DNA of 38,814 nucleotides from Acidobacteriota bacterium (GCA_003222535.1 QHWJ01000252.1:1-38814), one strand, 5' to 3'. Shown: positions 27,501 through 35,476, counted from the first letter of the stretch. Notes: generated by a model not told the origin, from the letters alone. A program made the numbers and translations.

Positions 27501-28254
27501 AGCGCTGTCGGCTCCGGAGCAGGATCTCGCGCGCGCGCTCGACAAGGTCGCCGATAAGCTCGCCTCGGCCTCAGGAACGCAGGACGGCCAGTCGCAAAAG
27601 CTGTCCGATCAGCGTGCGCGAGCGCAGGAGCTTCGGGACAAGTTGAACAACACCGGCCGCGAGCTCGACAGGATGGCGCAGGCGGGGAAGGCAGGAGAGT
27701 CGGGAAGGGCAGGACAGGCAGGACGGGCAGGACAGACGGGAGAGGCAGGAAGGGCAGCGGGACAAGCAGGACAGAACGGCCGCGGCGGGCAGGGTGAATC
27801 GCAGGGGTCCAGCTCCCAGAAATCGTCGGGAGAGTCGGGAAGAGCCGGAGCCGGGCAGGCAGGCGGAGGAAGAAACGGGACGGAGCTGGAGCGGCTGCGC
27901 GAGCAGTACGAGCGCCAGCTTCAACAGACCAGGGACCTCGTGGACCAGGTGCGCCGCGACGACCCGGGCTTCGCGCGCGGCGGCGGCGGTGGCTTCACGT
28001 TCGAAGCGCCGACCAGCGCGGGCCTGACCGCGCCCGGGACTGAAGCGTTCAAGCAGGACTTCGCGAAGTGGGAGGAGATGCGGAAGCAGGCCACGCAGGC
28101 GCTCGACATCGTCGAGTCGACCCTCTCCAAAAAAATACAGGCACAGCAGGCGCGTGATCGGCTAGCCGCGGGCGCGGACGACAAAGCGCCGCCCGGTTAC
28201 CAGAAGCATGTCGACGACTACTTCAAGGCGATTGCGGGGAAAAAGAAACCGTGA
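24523..28254 (+). CDS. Large DUF4175-like membrane protein with coiled-coil and Gly/Gln-rich tracts
   Basis: The 1243-aa protein has two N-terminal transmembrane helices (GALIAAIIVGVAVIAARW and VVLMVMAAIALIMAVGALTW), a large beta-rich region, and a charged helical C-terminal half. The pattern resembles DUF4175 proteins found beside MoxR/BatA-like genes. Two low-complexity tracts rich in Gly, Gln and Ser occur at about 26790-26922 and 27679-27775. The second is an in-frame 9-bp DNA repeat read as GKA, GES, GRA, GQA and similar triplets. Long EQQARQ-type helices flank them. Most of it is probably periplasmic, as scaffold or cell-wall-spanning protein. The start is ATG 24523, or ATG 24532 nine bases later. 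Tract length is likely to vary between strains. Confidence 0.82.
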   Translation: MGVMQDYQVIHELIGRVRSRWRALCALQALVRGALIAAIIVGVAVIAARWTTGAPVVLMVMAAIALIMAVGALTWCLAPLRRVPLDSRVARYIEERAPSLDDRLVSAVDVAQTKTAPAFANAMLADAARRTAAIDIDTIVPAAALRRAGFQAAAAAMALGLVLFAARGPARQAADAASLTLFPARIGLDVTPGDAKVKAGSPLAIRARLVGNRAPVIAQVQIADGDRWRISDMSSDTPGSFRLAMPSVGASFKYRVVAGAVTSPTYEIAVAFPPRVKRIDVDYTYPAGLRLEPRTETDSGDIYAPAGTDVRVHVFTDRPAANGQMTLGDGKPIALAADKPNELSASLKVTDDNSYRVALADRDGMASPGDTEYFIRTLEDRPPEVRILKPATDRSVTRLEEVDIEAQAEDDYGVDRLDLVYSVRGAADKVVPLEIARRSSAVNGRHTLFLEDLDVQPGDFISYYVRARDLTRGTRPNEARSDIFFLEVKPYEQEFALAQSQGGMPGGGQSSVDDLVTAQKEVVVATWKLDRRAQTAKGAKSEQDIRSVARAEAELRTRVEQTASSFRESTMRDPRKRQPQRGRGGQPTPPPPPELKAGETLPEEDHMTAAAAAMGHAVVSLDGLKTTDALPQELEALNHLLKAQADVKRREVTRQQAGNGNGNRPSNYDVSSLFDKELQKSQQTNYETKSSAESREDNREQMTEEELKRELAKLTRDQSELRQKAEEVARQMASQQSGQNQQGQQSQPNEKSAQKSPSGQKGESGQQSQSGRQGQSGQQGQQGQAGEAGKAGQGSQQSSAGGQQSENSKRMRDVSEEMRNAASELRRQDPEQASARGSRALDKLRELQHQLESVRPDERRRALGEMQLEARQLADAQRQIASELAKTAQGDAGKDAVRRLSGEEERLAERARKLQGSLKQQAEGSGQRAQGTPGSDVRDNARTQAAAGDGARDMDRQRLAERMQQAADGMRAATEEPRGSRGNAEPRSGDDARALSAPEQDLARALDKVADKLASASGTQDGQSQKLSDQRARAQELRDKLNNTGRELDRMAQAGKAGESGRAGQAGRAGQTGEAGRAAGQAGQNGRGGQGESQGSSSQKSSGESGRAGAGQAGGGRNGTELERLREQYERQLQQTRDLVDQVRRDDPGFARGGGGGFTFEAPTSAGLTAPGTEAFKQDFAKWEEMRKQATQALDIVESTLSKKIQAQQARDRLAAGADDKAPPGYQKHVDDYFKAIAGKKKP

Positions 28255-28281
28255 CCCGACTGACGGGCGACTGAAGACTGC

Positions 28282-30534
28282 ATGCATTTCGCCTATCCCC
28301 TCCCCTGGTGGTTGGTGGTCATTCTCGCGGCAGCCGTCGCGGCCGTCGTCCATGCCGAATACCGCCGCCCGCTCTCGCGGCTCACCGGCGTGCAGCGCGG
28401 CGTGCTCATCAGTCTTCGCGTGCTCACGCTTGCGGCGCTCGTGCTGTTTCTCTTCCGCCCTATCGTTATCCGGCCGCCGGCCGGATCGCGCGAAGCGATC
28501 GTGCCCGTGCTCGTGGATGTTTCGCGCAGCATGCGGCTGGCCGACGCCGACGGCCAGACGCGCGTTGCGCGGGCCAACATGCTGCTGAAGAACGAGCTCG
28601 GCCTCGCCCTCTCCTCACGCTTCACGACGGAGATCTTCAGCGTGGGTGAGAGGCTCGCGCCCGCAAAGATTGGTGACCTCGCGGCCGACGCGCGCCGCAG
28701 CGATCTCACCGGCGCGCTGGCGGCGGTGCGCGAGCGCTTTCGAGGCCAGCGCGTCGCCGGCATCGTCGTCTTGTCGGATGGGGGGGACACTGGAAGGGCG
28801 GGTGGGTCGGGTGGGGCAGGTGGGGCGGGTGGGGCCGCGGGGGATGCTGGAGGGCCGCCGGTGTTTGCCGTCGGCATCGGATCGCCCGATGGCCCGCGCG
28901 ATCGTGAAGTGCTCGGCATCACGACCAGCGATCCGCGGCTCGATCATTCGTCGGTCGATCTTCACGTGACGGCGGTCAGCACGGGCTTCGGGCGGACCCC
29001 GTTCGCGTTGCGCGTGCTCGGCAACGGCCAGGTGCTCGATGCTCGGCGGGTCGTGCCACCTGCGGACGGGTCGCCGATCGATGAGGTCTTCACGGTCTCG
29101 CCGGATCCGCTGAACTCCACGGTCTATACCGCCGAAATCCCTCGCGATGAATCCGAGCCGGTGGTGGAGAACAACGTCCGCCACGTGCTCGTGAGCCCCG
29201 CGGGTCGCAAGCGGCGGGTGCTCGTCGTCGAAGGCGCGCCCGGCTTCGAGCACAGTTTCATGACACGCGCGTGGGCCAGCGACTCCGGTCTCGAGATCGA
29301 TTCGGTCACGCGCAAGGGCAAGAACGCCGACGGCCAGGATACCTTCTTCGTGCAGGCGGGCGCCGGCCGCTCGGCGGCGCTGACCAGCGGCTTTCCGGCG
29401 AAGCGCGAGCAGCTGTACGTCTACGACGCGCTCGTCATCGCGAACGTCGAAAGCGACTTCTTTTCGCGGGCGCAACTCGCGATGGCGGCGGACTTCGTCG
29501 CCGAACGCGGCGGCGGCCTGCTGGTGCTCGGGGGCCGCTCGTTTGCACGGCGCGGCCTCTCCGCCACGCCGCTCGAAGAAGTGCTGCCGGTGGAGCTGAA
29601 CGATCGTCGCGGCGGCATCGTGCGCACGGCGCTTGGCGAAGGAGACTTGCCGGCCCATAACAAGCTGACGCTGACGGCGGAGGGCGAGACGCACCCGATC
29701 ATGCGCATCGGCGGATCGCCGGACGAGACCCGCCGGATGTGGGCGGCGCTGCCGGCGCTCGCGGCGAGCGCGACGCTGGGCGGTCCGCGGCCGGGCGCAA
29801 CGGTCCTCGCGTTGACGACGGCGCCGGGGGGCGGTGTCTTTCCCGTAGTCGCCGTCCAGCGGTACGGCCAGGGCCGGTCGATGGTGTTCGCGGGCGAGGC
29901 GGCGTGGCGCTGGAAGATGATGGTCGCCTCGTCTGATCGATCGTACGAGTTCTTCTGGCGGCAGGCCGCGCGCTGGCTCTCGTCTCCCGCCCCCGATCCG
30001 GTGACGATCGCGGTGCCCGACGCGCCGGAGCCCGGCGATGCGATTTCGATCGACGTCGACGCGCGCGACGCTGCGTACGCGCCGGTCGCCGACGCGGCAG
30101 TCGACGCGACGCTGACGGCGCCGGGCGGCGAAACCCGGACGATAAAGTTGCGCCACGCGGACCCCGCGAGCGGCCGCTATACGTCCGCGCTGGGGCCCGA
30201 GCAGCCGGGGCTGTACCGCATCCACGCAGAAGCGCGTCGCGGGACGACGCCCCTTGGCGCGGCCGATCGGTGGATGTATGTCGGCGGGGCGGACCGTGAA
30301 TTCGCGGACCCTCGCCTCAACGAAGGGTTCCTGCGCCGTGTGGCCCGAAACTCCGGAGGGCGCTACGTCCGCGCCGCCGAAGCGTCGCGCGTGACAGCGT
30401 GGCTCCAGGCGGCCGTGCCGCAGAATGCAGCGCCCGAGCGCCATGACCTCTGGCACGAACCGTGGGCGTTCGGGCTCGTCGTGCTGCTGCTGTCTGCAGA
30501 GTGGATCCTGCGGCGGCAATGGGGGTTGCGATGA
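28282..30534 (+). CDS. Membrane vWA protein with GATase1-like domain
   Basis: The 750-aa protein starts with two helices (WWLVVILAAAVAAVVHAEY and LISLRVLTLAALVLFLFRPIVI). A vWA-like domain has MIDAS motif DVSRSM, and VLSDGGDT. A Rossmann-like domain follows (VLVVEGAPGFEHSF, YDALVIANVES, LVLGGRSF), like the glutamine amidotransferase-like domains common in these operons, with no convincing catalytic Cys triad. A C-terminal helix (WAFGLVVLLLSAEWIL) anchors it. An in-frame 9-bp repeat at 28784-28850 encodes a Gly-rich loop (GGSGGAGGAGGAAGDAGG). It resembles a fusion of BatB-like and amidotransferase-like parts. The ATGA at 30531 may couple it to the following gene. Confidence 0.85.
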   Translation: MHFAYPLPWWLVVILAAAVAAVVHAEYRRPLSRLTGVQRGVLISLRVLTLAALVLFLFRPIVIRPPAGSREAIVPVLVDVSRSMRLADADGQTRVARANMLLKNELGLALSSRFTTEIFSVGERLAPAKIGDLAADARRSDLTGALAAVRERFRGQRVAGIVVLSDGGDTGRAGGSGGAGGAGGAAGDAGGPPVFAVGIGSPDGPRDREVLGITTSDPRLDHSSVDLHVTAVSTGFGRTPFALRVLGNGQVLDARRVVPPADGSPIDEVFTVSPDPLNSTVYTAEIPRDESEPVVENNVRHVLVSPAGRKRRVLVVEGAPGFEHSFMTRAWASDSGLEIDSVTRKGKNADGQDTFFVQAGAGRSAALTSGFPAKREQLYVYDALVIANVESDFFSRAQLAMAADFVAERGGGLLVLGGRSFARRGLSATPLEEVLPVELNDRRGGIVRTALGEGDLPAHNKLTLTAEGETHPIMRIGGSPDETRRMWAALPALAASATLGGPRPGATVLALTTAPGGGVFPVVAVQRYGQGRSMVFAGEAAWRWKMMVASSDRSYEFFWRQAARWLSSPAPDPVTIAVPDAPEPGDAISIDVDARDAAYAPVADAAVDATLTAPGGETRTIKLRHADPASGRYTSALGPEQPGLYRIHAEARRGTTPLGAADRWMYVGGADREFADPRLNEGFLRRVARNSGGRYVRAAEASRVTAWLQAAVPQNAAPERHDLWHEPWAFGLVVLLLSAEWILRRQWGLR

Positions 30535-30545
30535 CCCACGGCCGC

Positions 30546-30647
30546 GGCGACCCTGAAGGGGTTGCCCTAGACGACCACGTCCACGGTGACCCTGAATGGA
30601 TCGCCCTCGGTGACCACGTCCCAGGCGAGACTGATCGAGTCGCCCTG
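30546..30647. repeat. 39-bp imperfect tandem repeat (two full units plus part)
   Basis: Units at 30546-30584 and 30585-30623 match at most positions (GGCGACCCTGAAGGGG... and GGTGACCCTGAATGGA..., both ending GACCACGTCC plus two bases). A partial third unit starts at 30624. Each unit contains a small inverted GGCGACC/GGTTGCC or GGTGACC/GGATCGCC pair. Read in the frame from ATG 30531, it encodes a 13-aa repeat (GDPEGVALDDHVH, GDPEWIALGDHVP). Confidence 0.75.
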
Positions 30648-30673
30648 CCCCGCAACCAACCCTGCACTCGTAG

Positions 30674-30763
30674 GGCGACCCTTTCCCGCCTCCGCTGGCT
30701 CGCGGGACGAGCCAGCTTCGGCGTGGCTCGCCGAAGCGGCGGCGCGAAGGCGGCAGGGTCGCC
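30674..30763. repeat. Cloverleaf-like structured element
   Basis: An outer stem pairs GGCGACCCT (30674-30682) with AGGGTCGCC (30755-30763). A second stem pairs CCGCCT (30686-30691) with AGGCGG (30748-30753). Inside are two perfect 9-bp hairpins with 5-nt loops: GCTGGCTCG/CGAGCCAGC (30694-30702, 30708-30716) and GCTTCGGCG/CGCCGAAGC (30715-30723, 30729-30737). The hairpins share two bases, so both full stems cannot form at once. Nearly the whole 90 nt is paired. It lies just before the C13-like gene. Confidence 0.8.
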
Positions 30764-30764
30764 G

Positions 30765-31724
30765 GTGCGGCTGCTCGGGACGCTCGTCGCGCTCCTCGTG
30801 TTCGCGTCCCCGGCGCACGCCGGCGAGCGCTACGCGCTGATCGTCACCGGCGCGGCGGGCGGCGAGGCATACGAGCAGAAGTACCTCAAGTGGCGCGTGG
30901 CCTTCGCGTCGACGCTGCGCGAGAAGTTCCACTACGCCCCGGAGCGGATGATCGTGCTCGCGCAGAGCGAGAGCGACGGGGTGCAGATGGCGACGCGCGA
31001 GAACCTGCAGCGTGCGTTCATCGATCTCCGCAAGCGGCTCAACAAGGACGATCAGCTGCTCGTGCTGCTCATCGGCCACGGCACGTCGCTCGACGGCGAG
31101 GAGGCGAAGTTCAATCTCGTCGGTCCCGACCTGACCGCGACCGAATGGGCCGACCTCGTCAAGCCGATTCCCGGCCGCGTGATCTTCGTCGATACCACCG
31201 GCGCGAGCTTTCCGTTCCTTCGAAGAATGGCGGGACGCAACCGTGTCGTGCTCACCGCCACTGATTCGGCCGCCCAGCAGTTCGAAACGGTCTTTCCCGA
31301 ATACTTCCTCAAGGCGTTCGACGATGTGGCGGCCGACCTCGACAGGAACAATCGCGTGTCGGTGTGGGAAGCCTTCACCTACGCGAGCGCTGGCGTACGG
31401 CAATGGTTCGAGCAGAAAGGGCAGTTGCCGACCGAGCGCCCGCTGCTCGACGACACCGGCGCCGGCGTCGGCCGTGAAGCGCTGAACCCGGGCACCGACG
31501 GAGCCGTGGCGCGCGTGACCTACCTTCAACCGGACGCTGCGCTCGCGCTCCCGGCCGATACCGCCGTGGCGGTGCTCGTGAAGCGCCGCGCCGAGCTCGA
31601 GACACAGCTCGAAGAACTGAAGGCGCGCAAGGAGTCGACGCCCCCCGCCCAGTACGACGCCGATCTCGAGAAGCTGCTCATCGAAATCGCCAGAGTCTCA
31701 GTGCAGATCCGCACGAAATCCTGA
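30765..31724 (+). CDS. Secreted caspase-like (peptidase C13-like) protein with Thr at the nucleophile position
   Basis: From GTG 30765 the protein is 319 aa with a signal peptide (VRLLGTLVALLVFASPAHA). The caspase/legumain-like core has GERYALIVTGAAGG, the His block VLLIGHGTSLDG (H105), and VIFVDTTGASFPF, where legumains have the Cys of VEACESG. By this alignment the Cys is Thr145, so ordinary cysteine-protease activity is lost. EYFLKAFDDVAADLDRNNRVSVWEAFTYA, cited in part, is typical of this bacterial family. A C-terminal coiled coil (about residues 272-319) may mediate binding. The alternative start ATG 30531 (ATGA overlap with the vWA gene) would add 78 residues encoded by the 39-bp repeat and the cloverleaf, which I consider unlikely. 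It closes the MoxR-type operon. Confidence 0.75.
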   Translation: MRLLGTLVALLVFASPAHAGERYALIVTGAAGGEAYEQKYLKWRVAFASTLREKFHYAPERMIVLAQSESDGVQMATRENLQRAFIDLRKRLNKDDQLLVLLIGHGTSLDGEEAKFNLVGPDLTATEWADLVKPIPGRVIFVDTTGASFPFLRRMAGRNRVVLTATDSAAQQFETVFPEYFLKAFDDVAADLDRNNRVSVWEAFTYASAGVRQWFEQKGQLPTERPLLDDTGAGVGREALNPGTDGAVARVTYLQPDAALALPADTAVAVLVKRRAELETQLEELKARKESTPPAQYDADLEKLLIEIARVSVQIRTKS

Positions 31725-31749
31725 CCTCTCGGGCCTCAGCCATTAACAG

Positions 31750-32415
31750 CTAGAAGTCGACCCGTTCCCACGGATCGAGCTGGCGCTTCCGAAAGAGGAA
31801 CACCCCGCCGAGGCCTGCCACGAAGCCGACCACGTGGGCCGCGAAGGCGACGCCGCCGCTGCCGTGGGTGGACGCCGTCACGGCGATCGCGCCGGCGCTG
31901 AAGAGCTGCATCAGGAACCAGAATCCGAGCAGCACGATGGCGGGCAGCTCGATGATCTGGATGAAGATCCACGGCACGAGCGTCAACACGCGCGAATGGG
32001 GATAGAGAACGAAATAGGCGCCCATGACGCCGGCGATCGCGCCGCTCGCGCCGATGGTCGGCAGCATGGAGCTCGGGTTCACCGCCACCTGTCCGAGCGC
32101 CGCCGCAATCCCGCACAGCAGATAGAAGAAGATGAAGCGGCCGTGGCCGACGCGATCCTCGACGTTGTCGCCGAAAATCCACAGATACCACATGTTGCCG
32201 ATCACGTGCGACCAGCTTCCGTGGAGGAACATGGAAGTGATGAGGGTCGGCCACGAGAAGTACGCAGGCACTACTCCGTAGATGGTCAGGAACTCGTTCA
32301 GCACATCGTGCGGCAGCGACACCTCGAACAGCCACGCGAGCGCGTTGAGAACGATGATCGTGATGGTGATGTAAGGCGTCGTCCGGGACGGAATGACGTC
32401 CCGCAGCGGGATCAT
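31750..32415 (-). CDS. Rhomboid family intramembrane serine protease
   Basis: The 221-aa membrane protein has six predicted helices. The catalytic dyad is Ser124 in IGASGAIAGVMGAY and His194 in AFAAHVVGF. HGSWSHVIGNMWYLWIFG is the loop-1/TM2 block with conserved His and Asn. Rhomboids cut substrate transmembrane segments within the bilayer. Length and motif spacing are normal. The ATG at 32415 has a TACAAT box ending 7 nt upstream, made by the edge of a CAGATT-type repeat. The C terminus (FRKRQLDPWERVDF) is cytoplasmic. The gene converges with the operon above at a 25-nt gap. Confidence 0.93.
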   Translation of the reverse strand: MIPLRDVIPSRTTPYITITIIVLNALAWLFEVSLPHDVLNEFLTIYGVVPAYFSWPTLITSMFLHGSWSHVIGNMWYLWIFGDNVEDRVGHGRFIFFYLLCGIAAALGQVAVNPSSMLPTIGASGAIAGVMGAYFVLYPHSRVLTLVPWIFIQIIELPAIVLLGFWFLMQLFSAGAIAVTASTHGSGGVAFAAHVVGFVAGLGGVFLFRKRQLDPWERVDF

Positions 32416-32422
32416 GCGGTCA

Positions 32423-32456
32423 ATTGTAGATTGCGGATTTCAGATTGCAGATTGAT
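32423..32456. repeat. CAGATT-type simple repeat with embedded -10 box (TACAAT)
   Basis: The plus strand reads ATTGTAGATTGCGGATTTC and CAGATTGCAGATTGATT, the same wording as the island at 9244-9375. On the minus strand TACAAT (32423-32428) lies 7 nt before the rhomboid ATG. Confidence 0.65.
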
Positions 32457-32506
32457 TTCTCGATGGTCACCCGAAGCGGGCTGCGTGCGGCGTGATCGCG
32501 GTTCGA

Positions 32507-32525
32507 CGCGTCGCGAAGCGACGCG
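32507..32525 (-). terminator. GC-rich hairpin downstream of leuA
   Basis: CGCGTCGC (32507-32514) and GCGACGCG (32518-32525) pair perfectly with a 3-nt GAA loop, about 50 nt after the leuA stop on the minus strand. No U-tract follows, so it may stabilise or end the transcript. The rest of the 162-bp gap shows nothing recognisable. Confidence 0.45.
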
Positions 32526-32577
32526 CGTGACCGGATGCTTCACTTCGCCAGAACACGGCTTTGGAAGATGTCTATGT

Positions 32578-33807
32578 CTAGACCCCGTGTCCGTAGCCGA
32601 CCGCCTCGCCCGGCGCGGAACTGGTCGCGGCGACAGACGAGGAGGGGGTGCGGACGTGATCGACGATACGGCGCAGGTCGCCGTCGCCGATCGCCTTGCG
32701 GTGCTCGCCGAGCGAAATGACGGCGCGGTATACCTGATCGATTTCCGCGTGCGTGAGGGTGAAGCCGAGCGCCTCGCAGCACGACTGCACGGCGTGCCGG
32801 CCGGAGTGGCGACCGAGCACGAGGCGCGACGACACCGACTGGCCCACGTCCTCGGGCCGCATGATTTCGTAGGTTCGCACGTCCTTGAGCACGCCGTCCT
32901 GATGGATGCCCGCTTCGTGCGCGAAGGCGTTGCGGCCGACGATCGCCTTGTTCGCCTGGACCGGCTCGCCGGTGAGCGTCGAGAGCAGCCGGCTGGTTTC
33001 GAACATCGCCGGCGAGTGGATGCCCGTGTCGTACGGCAGGCGATCCTGTCTGACGCGCAGCGCCATCACGAACTCTTCGAGCGACGCGTTGCCCGCGCGC
33101 TCGCCGATGCCGTTCACCGAGCATTCGACCTGCCGCACGCCGCCCTGAATCGCGGCGAGGCTGTTGGCCACCGCGAGACCCAGGTCGTTGTGGCAGTGCG
33201 TGCTGAACACGGCGCGACCGGCATTGGGCACGCGGGCGATGATCTCGGCGAAGAAGTCCCGGATCTCGTCCGGCGTGGCGTAGCCGACGGTGTCGGGGAG
33301 ATTCACCGTGGTGCAGCCGGCCTCAATCACCGCTTCGATGACGCGGCAGAGGAAGTCGCGGTCGCTGCGCGTCGCATCTTCCGCTGAAAACTCCACATCG
33401 TCGGTGAACCGGCGGGCGAGCGCGACCGCGCTGACGGCGGCCGCGAGGCATTCCTCGCGCGAGATGCGAAGCTTGGTCGTGAGGTGCAGATCCGAGGTGG
33501 CGAGGAATGTATGAATGCGCGAGCGCTCCGCCGGGCCGAGCGCCTGGGCCGCCTCTTCGATGTCCTGCGGCCTGGTGCGCGCGAGCGCCGCGATGACAGG
33601 CCGGCGCACGCTCAGCGCAATCTTGTGCACGGCCTCGGAGTCGGCCGGCGACGCGATGGGGAACCCGGCCTCGATGATGTCCACGCCCAGCGTGTCGAGC
33701 GCCTGGGCCATGGCAAGCTTCGCCGGGACGTCCATCGAAAAGCCCGGGGCCTGCTCGCCGTCGCGCAACGTGGTATCGAAGACCGTGACGCGTGCCGGAG
33801 TACTCAT
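32578..33807 (-). CDS. leuA: 2-isopropylmalate synthase-like protein lacking the regulatory domain
   Basis: From ATG 33807 the protein is 409 aa. The catalytic TIM barrel is complete: [46 protein letters not shown], the metal-binding [13 protein letters not shown], and [16 protein letters not shown], then the subdomain [16 protein letters not shown]. It condenses acetyl-CoA with 2-oxoisovalerate in leucine synthesis. Typical LeuA is about 510 aa; the C-terminal leucine-binding domain is missing, and after [11 protein letters not shown] only a Ser/Ala-rich tail remains. It may therefore escape feedback inhibition, or it may act on another 2-oxoacid (citramalate or homocitrate synthase relatives are also short). 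leuC and leuD nearby favour leucine synthesis. The open frame to 33972 is rejected because ATG 33807 fits the family start. Confidence 0.82.
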   Translation of the reverse strand: MSTPARVTVFDTTLRDGEQAPGFSMDVPAKLAMAQALDTLGVDIIEAGFPIASPADSEAVHKIALSVRRPVIAALARTRPQDIEEAAQALGPAERSRIHTFLATSDLHLTTKLRISREECLAAAVSAVALARRFTDDVEFSAEDATRSDRDFLCRVIEAVIEAGCTTVNLPDTVGYATPDEIRDFFAEIIARVPNAGRAVFSTHCHNDLGLAVANSLAAIQGGVRQVECSVNGIGERAGNASLEEFVMALRVRQDRLPYDTGIHSPAMFETSRLLSTLTGEPVQANKAIVGRNAFAHEAGIHQDGVLKDVRTYEIMRPEDVGQSVSSRLVLGRHSGRHAVQSCCEALGFTLTHAEIDQVYRAVISLGEHRKAIGDGDLRRIVDHVRTPSSSVAATSSAPGEAVGYGHGV

Positions 33808-33889
33808 GGCCCTGTTGTAGCCGCCTGCCAGGTAGAAGTCAAAGTGATAATTATTACTCAAAAATAATGACTTGTTATACCCTTCGGCT
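33808..33889. promoter_or_regulatory. Divergent leuA / LysR promoter region with operator-like dyad
   Basis: For leuA (minus): -35-like TTGACT (33837-33842), 17-bp spacer, -10-like TACAAC (33814-33819), 6 nt before the ATG. For the LysR gene (plus): extended -10 TGTTATACC (33873-33881), 8 nt before GTG 33890. An AT-rich dyad, ATTATT (33850-33855), 7 bp, AATAAT (33863-33868), lies between them, as expected for a LysR operator. This supports control of leuA by the LysR-type regulator and autoregulation. Confidence 0.55.
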
Positions 33890-34795
33890 GTGGATCTGGG
33901 CGCGCTGAAGGTCTTCCTCGCCGTCGCGCAGGAACGCAGCTTTTCACGCGCGGCCGCCAAGGTGCATCGCACGCAGCCGGCGGTCAGCCAGGCAGTGCGG
34001 CGTCTGGAGGTCGAGCTCGGCGAGCAGCTCTTCGATCGGTCGTCGAAAACCGGGACGCTGACCGAGGCGGGCCGGATGCTCCAGAACTACGGGCAGCGGC
34101 TCGTCCGGCTCGCCGAGGAAACGGAATCGGCCGTCCGCGAGCTGCGCGACCTGCAGCGCGGCCGCGTGCTGATCGGCGCCAACGAGGCGGCGGTGCACAC
34201 GCTGCTGCCGCTCGTCGGCCGCTTCCGCCAGCGCTACGCCGACATCACGATTGACGTGCGGCGCGTCCCCGCGCGCCAGATTGCCGTCGAAGTGCAGCAG
34301 GGGAGCCTCGACTTCGGCGCGCTCACGTTTCATCCGGCGGAAGGCGGGCTGCTCGAAGTGCCCATCGGCACCGACGAGCTCGTGCTCCTCGTGCCGCCGT
34401 CACACGGCCTGGCCCACCGCCGCCAGGTCGCCATGGAGGACATCGCGCTGGAGCCGGTCGTCGCCCACAACGATCCGTCGCCGGCGCGCGAGCGCGTCCT
34501 GCGCCTGTTCGAAGAGCACCACGTGCCGCTCAGGATGGTGATTTCGCTGCCGAGCCTCGACGGCATCAAACGCGCGGTGGAGCTGAAGCTGGGGGTCGCG
34601 CTGCTGCCCCGCCGCTGCGCGATCACGGAGATCGCGGGCGGACGGCTCGTCGCCGTGCCGGTCGCGGGCGTGTCGCGCAAGCGTCAGGTGATGCTGGTGT
34701 GCCGGAAGGCGCACCGCTCGCACGCGGCGGATGCGTTTCTGACAGTGGCGCAGGAGAAGGGATCTCGGGAATCGGGTAATCGGGTAATCGGGTAA
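33890..34795 (+). CDS. LysR-type transcriptional regulator
   Basis: The 301-aa regulator starts (from GTG 33890) with [20 protein letters not shown], then a winged helix-turn-helix ([24 protein letters not shown], cited in part) and a linker helix. The C-terminal periplasmic-binding-type fold has [14 protein letters not shown] and LDFGALTF. It is divergent to leuA across an 82-bp gap with a dyad, so it probably activates leucine genes in response to a pathway intermediate. TTG 33872 is an alternative start. The last residues (SGNRVIG) and the TAA stop are encoded by ATTACC island D, so the natural C terminus was probably slightly different. Confidence 0.93.
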   Translation: MDLGALKVFLAVAQERSFSRAAAKVHRTQPAVSQAVRRLEVELGEQLFDRSSKTGTLTEAGRMLQNYGQRLVRLAEETESAVRELRDLQRGRVLIGANEAAVHTLLPLVGRFRQRYADITIDVRRVPARQIAVEVQQGSLDFGALTFHPAEGGLLEVPIGTDELVLLVPPSHGLAHRRQVAMEDIALEPVVAHNDPSPARERVLRLFEEHHVPLRMVISLPSLDGIKRAVELKLGVALLPRRCAITEIAGGRLVAVPVAGVSRKRQVMLVCRKAHRSHAADAFLTVAQEKGSRESGNRVIG

Positions 34796-34888
34796 TTGAT
34801 TGTGTTATCGGCAGGCAATCATCCAATCAATTACCCAATCAATTACCCAATCAATTACCAGATTACCAGATTATCCAATTACCCAATT
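34769..34888. repeat. GGTAAT/ATTACC inverted simple-repeat island D
   Basis: The left arm (34769-34800) repeats ATCGGGTAATCGGGTAAT. The spacer has TTATCGGCAGGCAATC. The right arm (about 34817-34888) repeats CAATTACCCAATCAATTACC and ATTACCAGATTACC. It lies between the convergent LysR and leuD genes, and both stop codons (34793-34795 and 34871-34873) are in its arms. Confidence 0.92.
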
Positions 34889-35476
34889 CATGTATGGCAG
34901 TCGATCCGCGACGGCGCGCACTTCATCGTACCGATCGAGGAGCATCAGGGTCGGATTCCATTGACCCGAGACGAACCCGTCGCGCAGCGCAGCGGGCAGC
35001 GTCGCGGCAATGCGCATCGTTCCCGCCGTGATCGCGCCGGACGTGACGTCGGCGGCAATCGCCACATCGGGCGTCGTTTCGATCAGCGTCTGCAGCCGTT
35101 CGACCGCCTCGTGGCTCGCGACGAAGCACGGCAGGCCGAGCATCGCGGCGTTGCCCTGAAAAATCTCCGAAAACGATTCGCCGACGATGGCGCGGATGCC
35201 GGCGCGCACCAGCCCCTGCGGCGCATGCTCGCGCGACGATCCGCAGCCGAAATTCGCGTTGACGACGAGGATCGAGGCGCCGGCATACCGCGGATCGTTG
35301 AACGCATGCCCCGGATCCGCGGCGCGGTCGTCCTCGAACAGATGCCGCTCGAGCCCGTCGAACGACACGGCGCGAAGGAAGCGCGCCGGCATGATGCGAT
35401 CGGTGTCGAGCTCGTCGCCTCGAAGTGGCAACGCCCGTCCTTCGATATGGCTGATGGCTGATGGCTGATGGCTCAT
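34871..35476 (-). CDS. leuD: 3-isopropylmalate dehydratase small subunit
   Basis: The 201-aa subunit has the aconitase swivel-domain blocks DELDTDRIMPARFL, NANFGCGSSREHAPQGL, and GIRAIVGESFSEIFQGNAAM. With LeuC it isomerises 2- to 3-isopropylmalate in leucine synthesis. The ATG at 35476 and first residues (SHQPSAISHIEGR) are encoded by a GGCTGAT repeat, so the original start may have been nearer the RALPLRGDELDTD block. The C terminus ends NWVIG, with a stop supplied by ATTACC island D. Core residues are intact. leuD follows leuC closely, with a gap of about 38 nt, so they form one operon. Confidence 0.92.
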   Translation of the reverse strand: MSHQPSAISHIEGRALPLRGDELDTDRIMPARFLRAVSFDGLERHLFEDDRAADPGHAFNDPRYAGASILVVNANFGCGSSREHAPQGLVRAGIRAIVGESFSEIFQGNAAMLGLPCFVASHEAVERLQTLIETTPDVAIAADVTSGAITAGTMRIAATLPAALRDGFVSGQWNPTLMLLDRYDEVRAVADRLPYMNWVIG

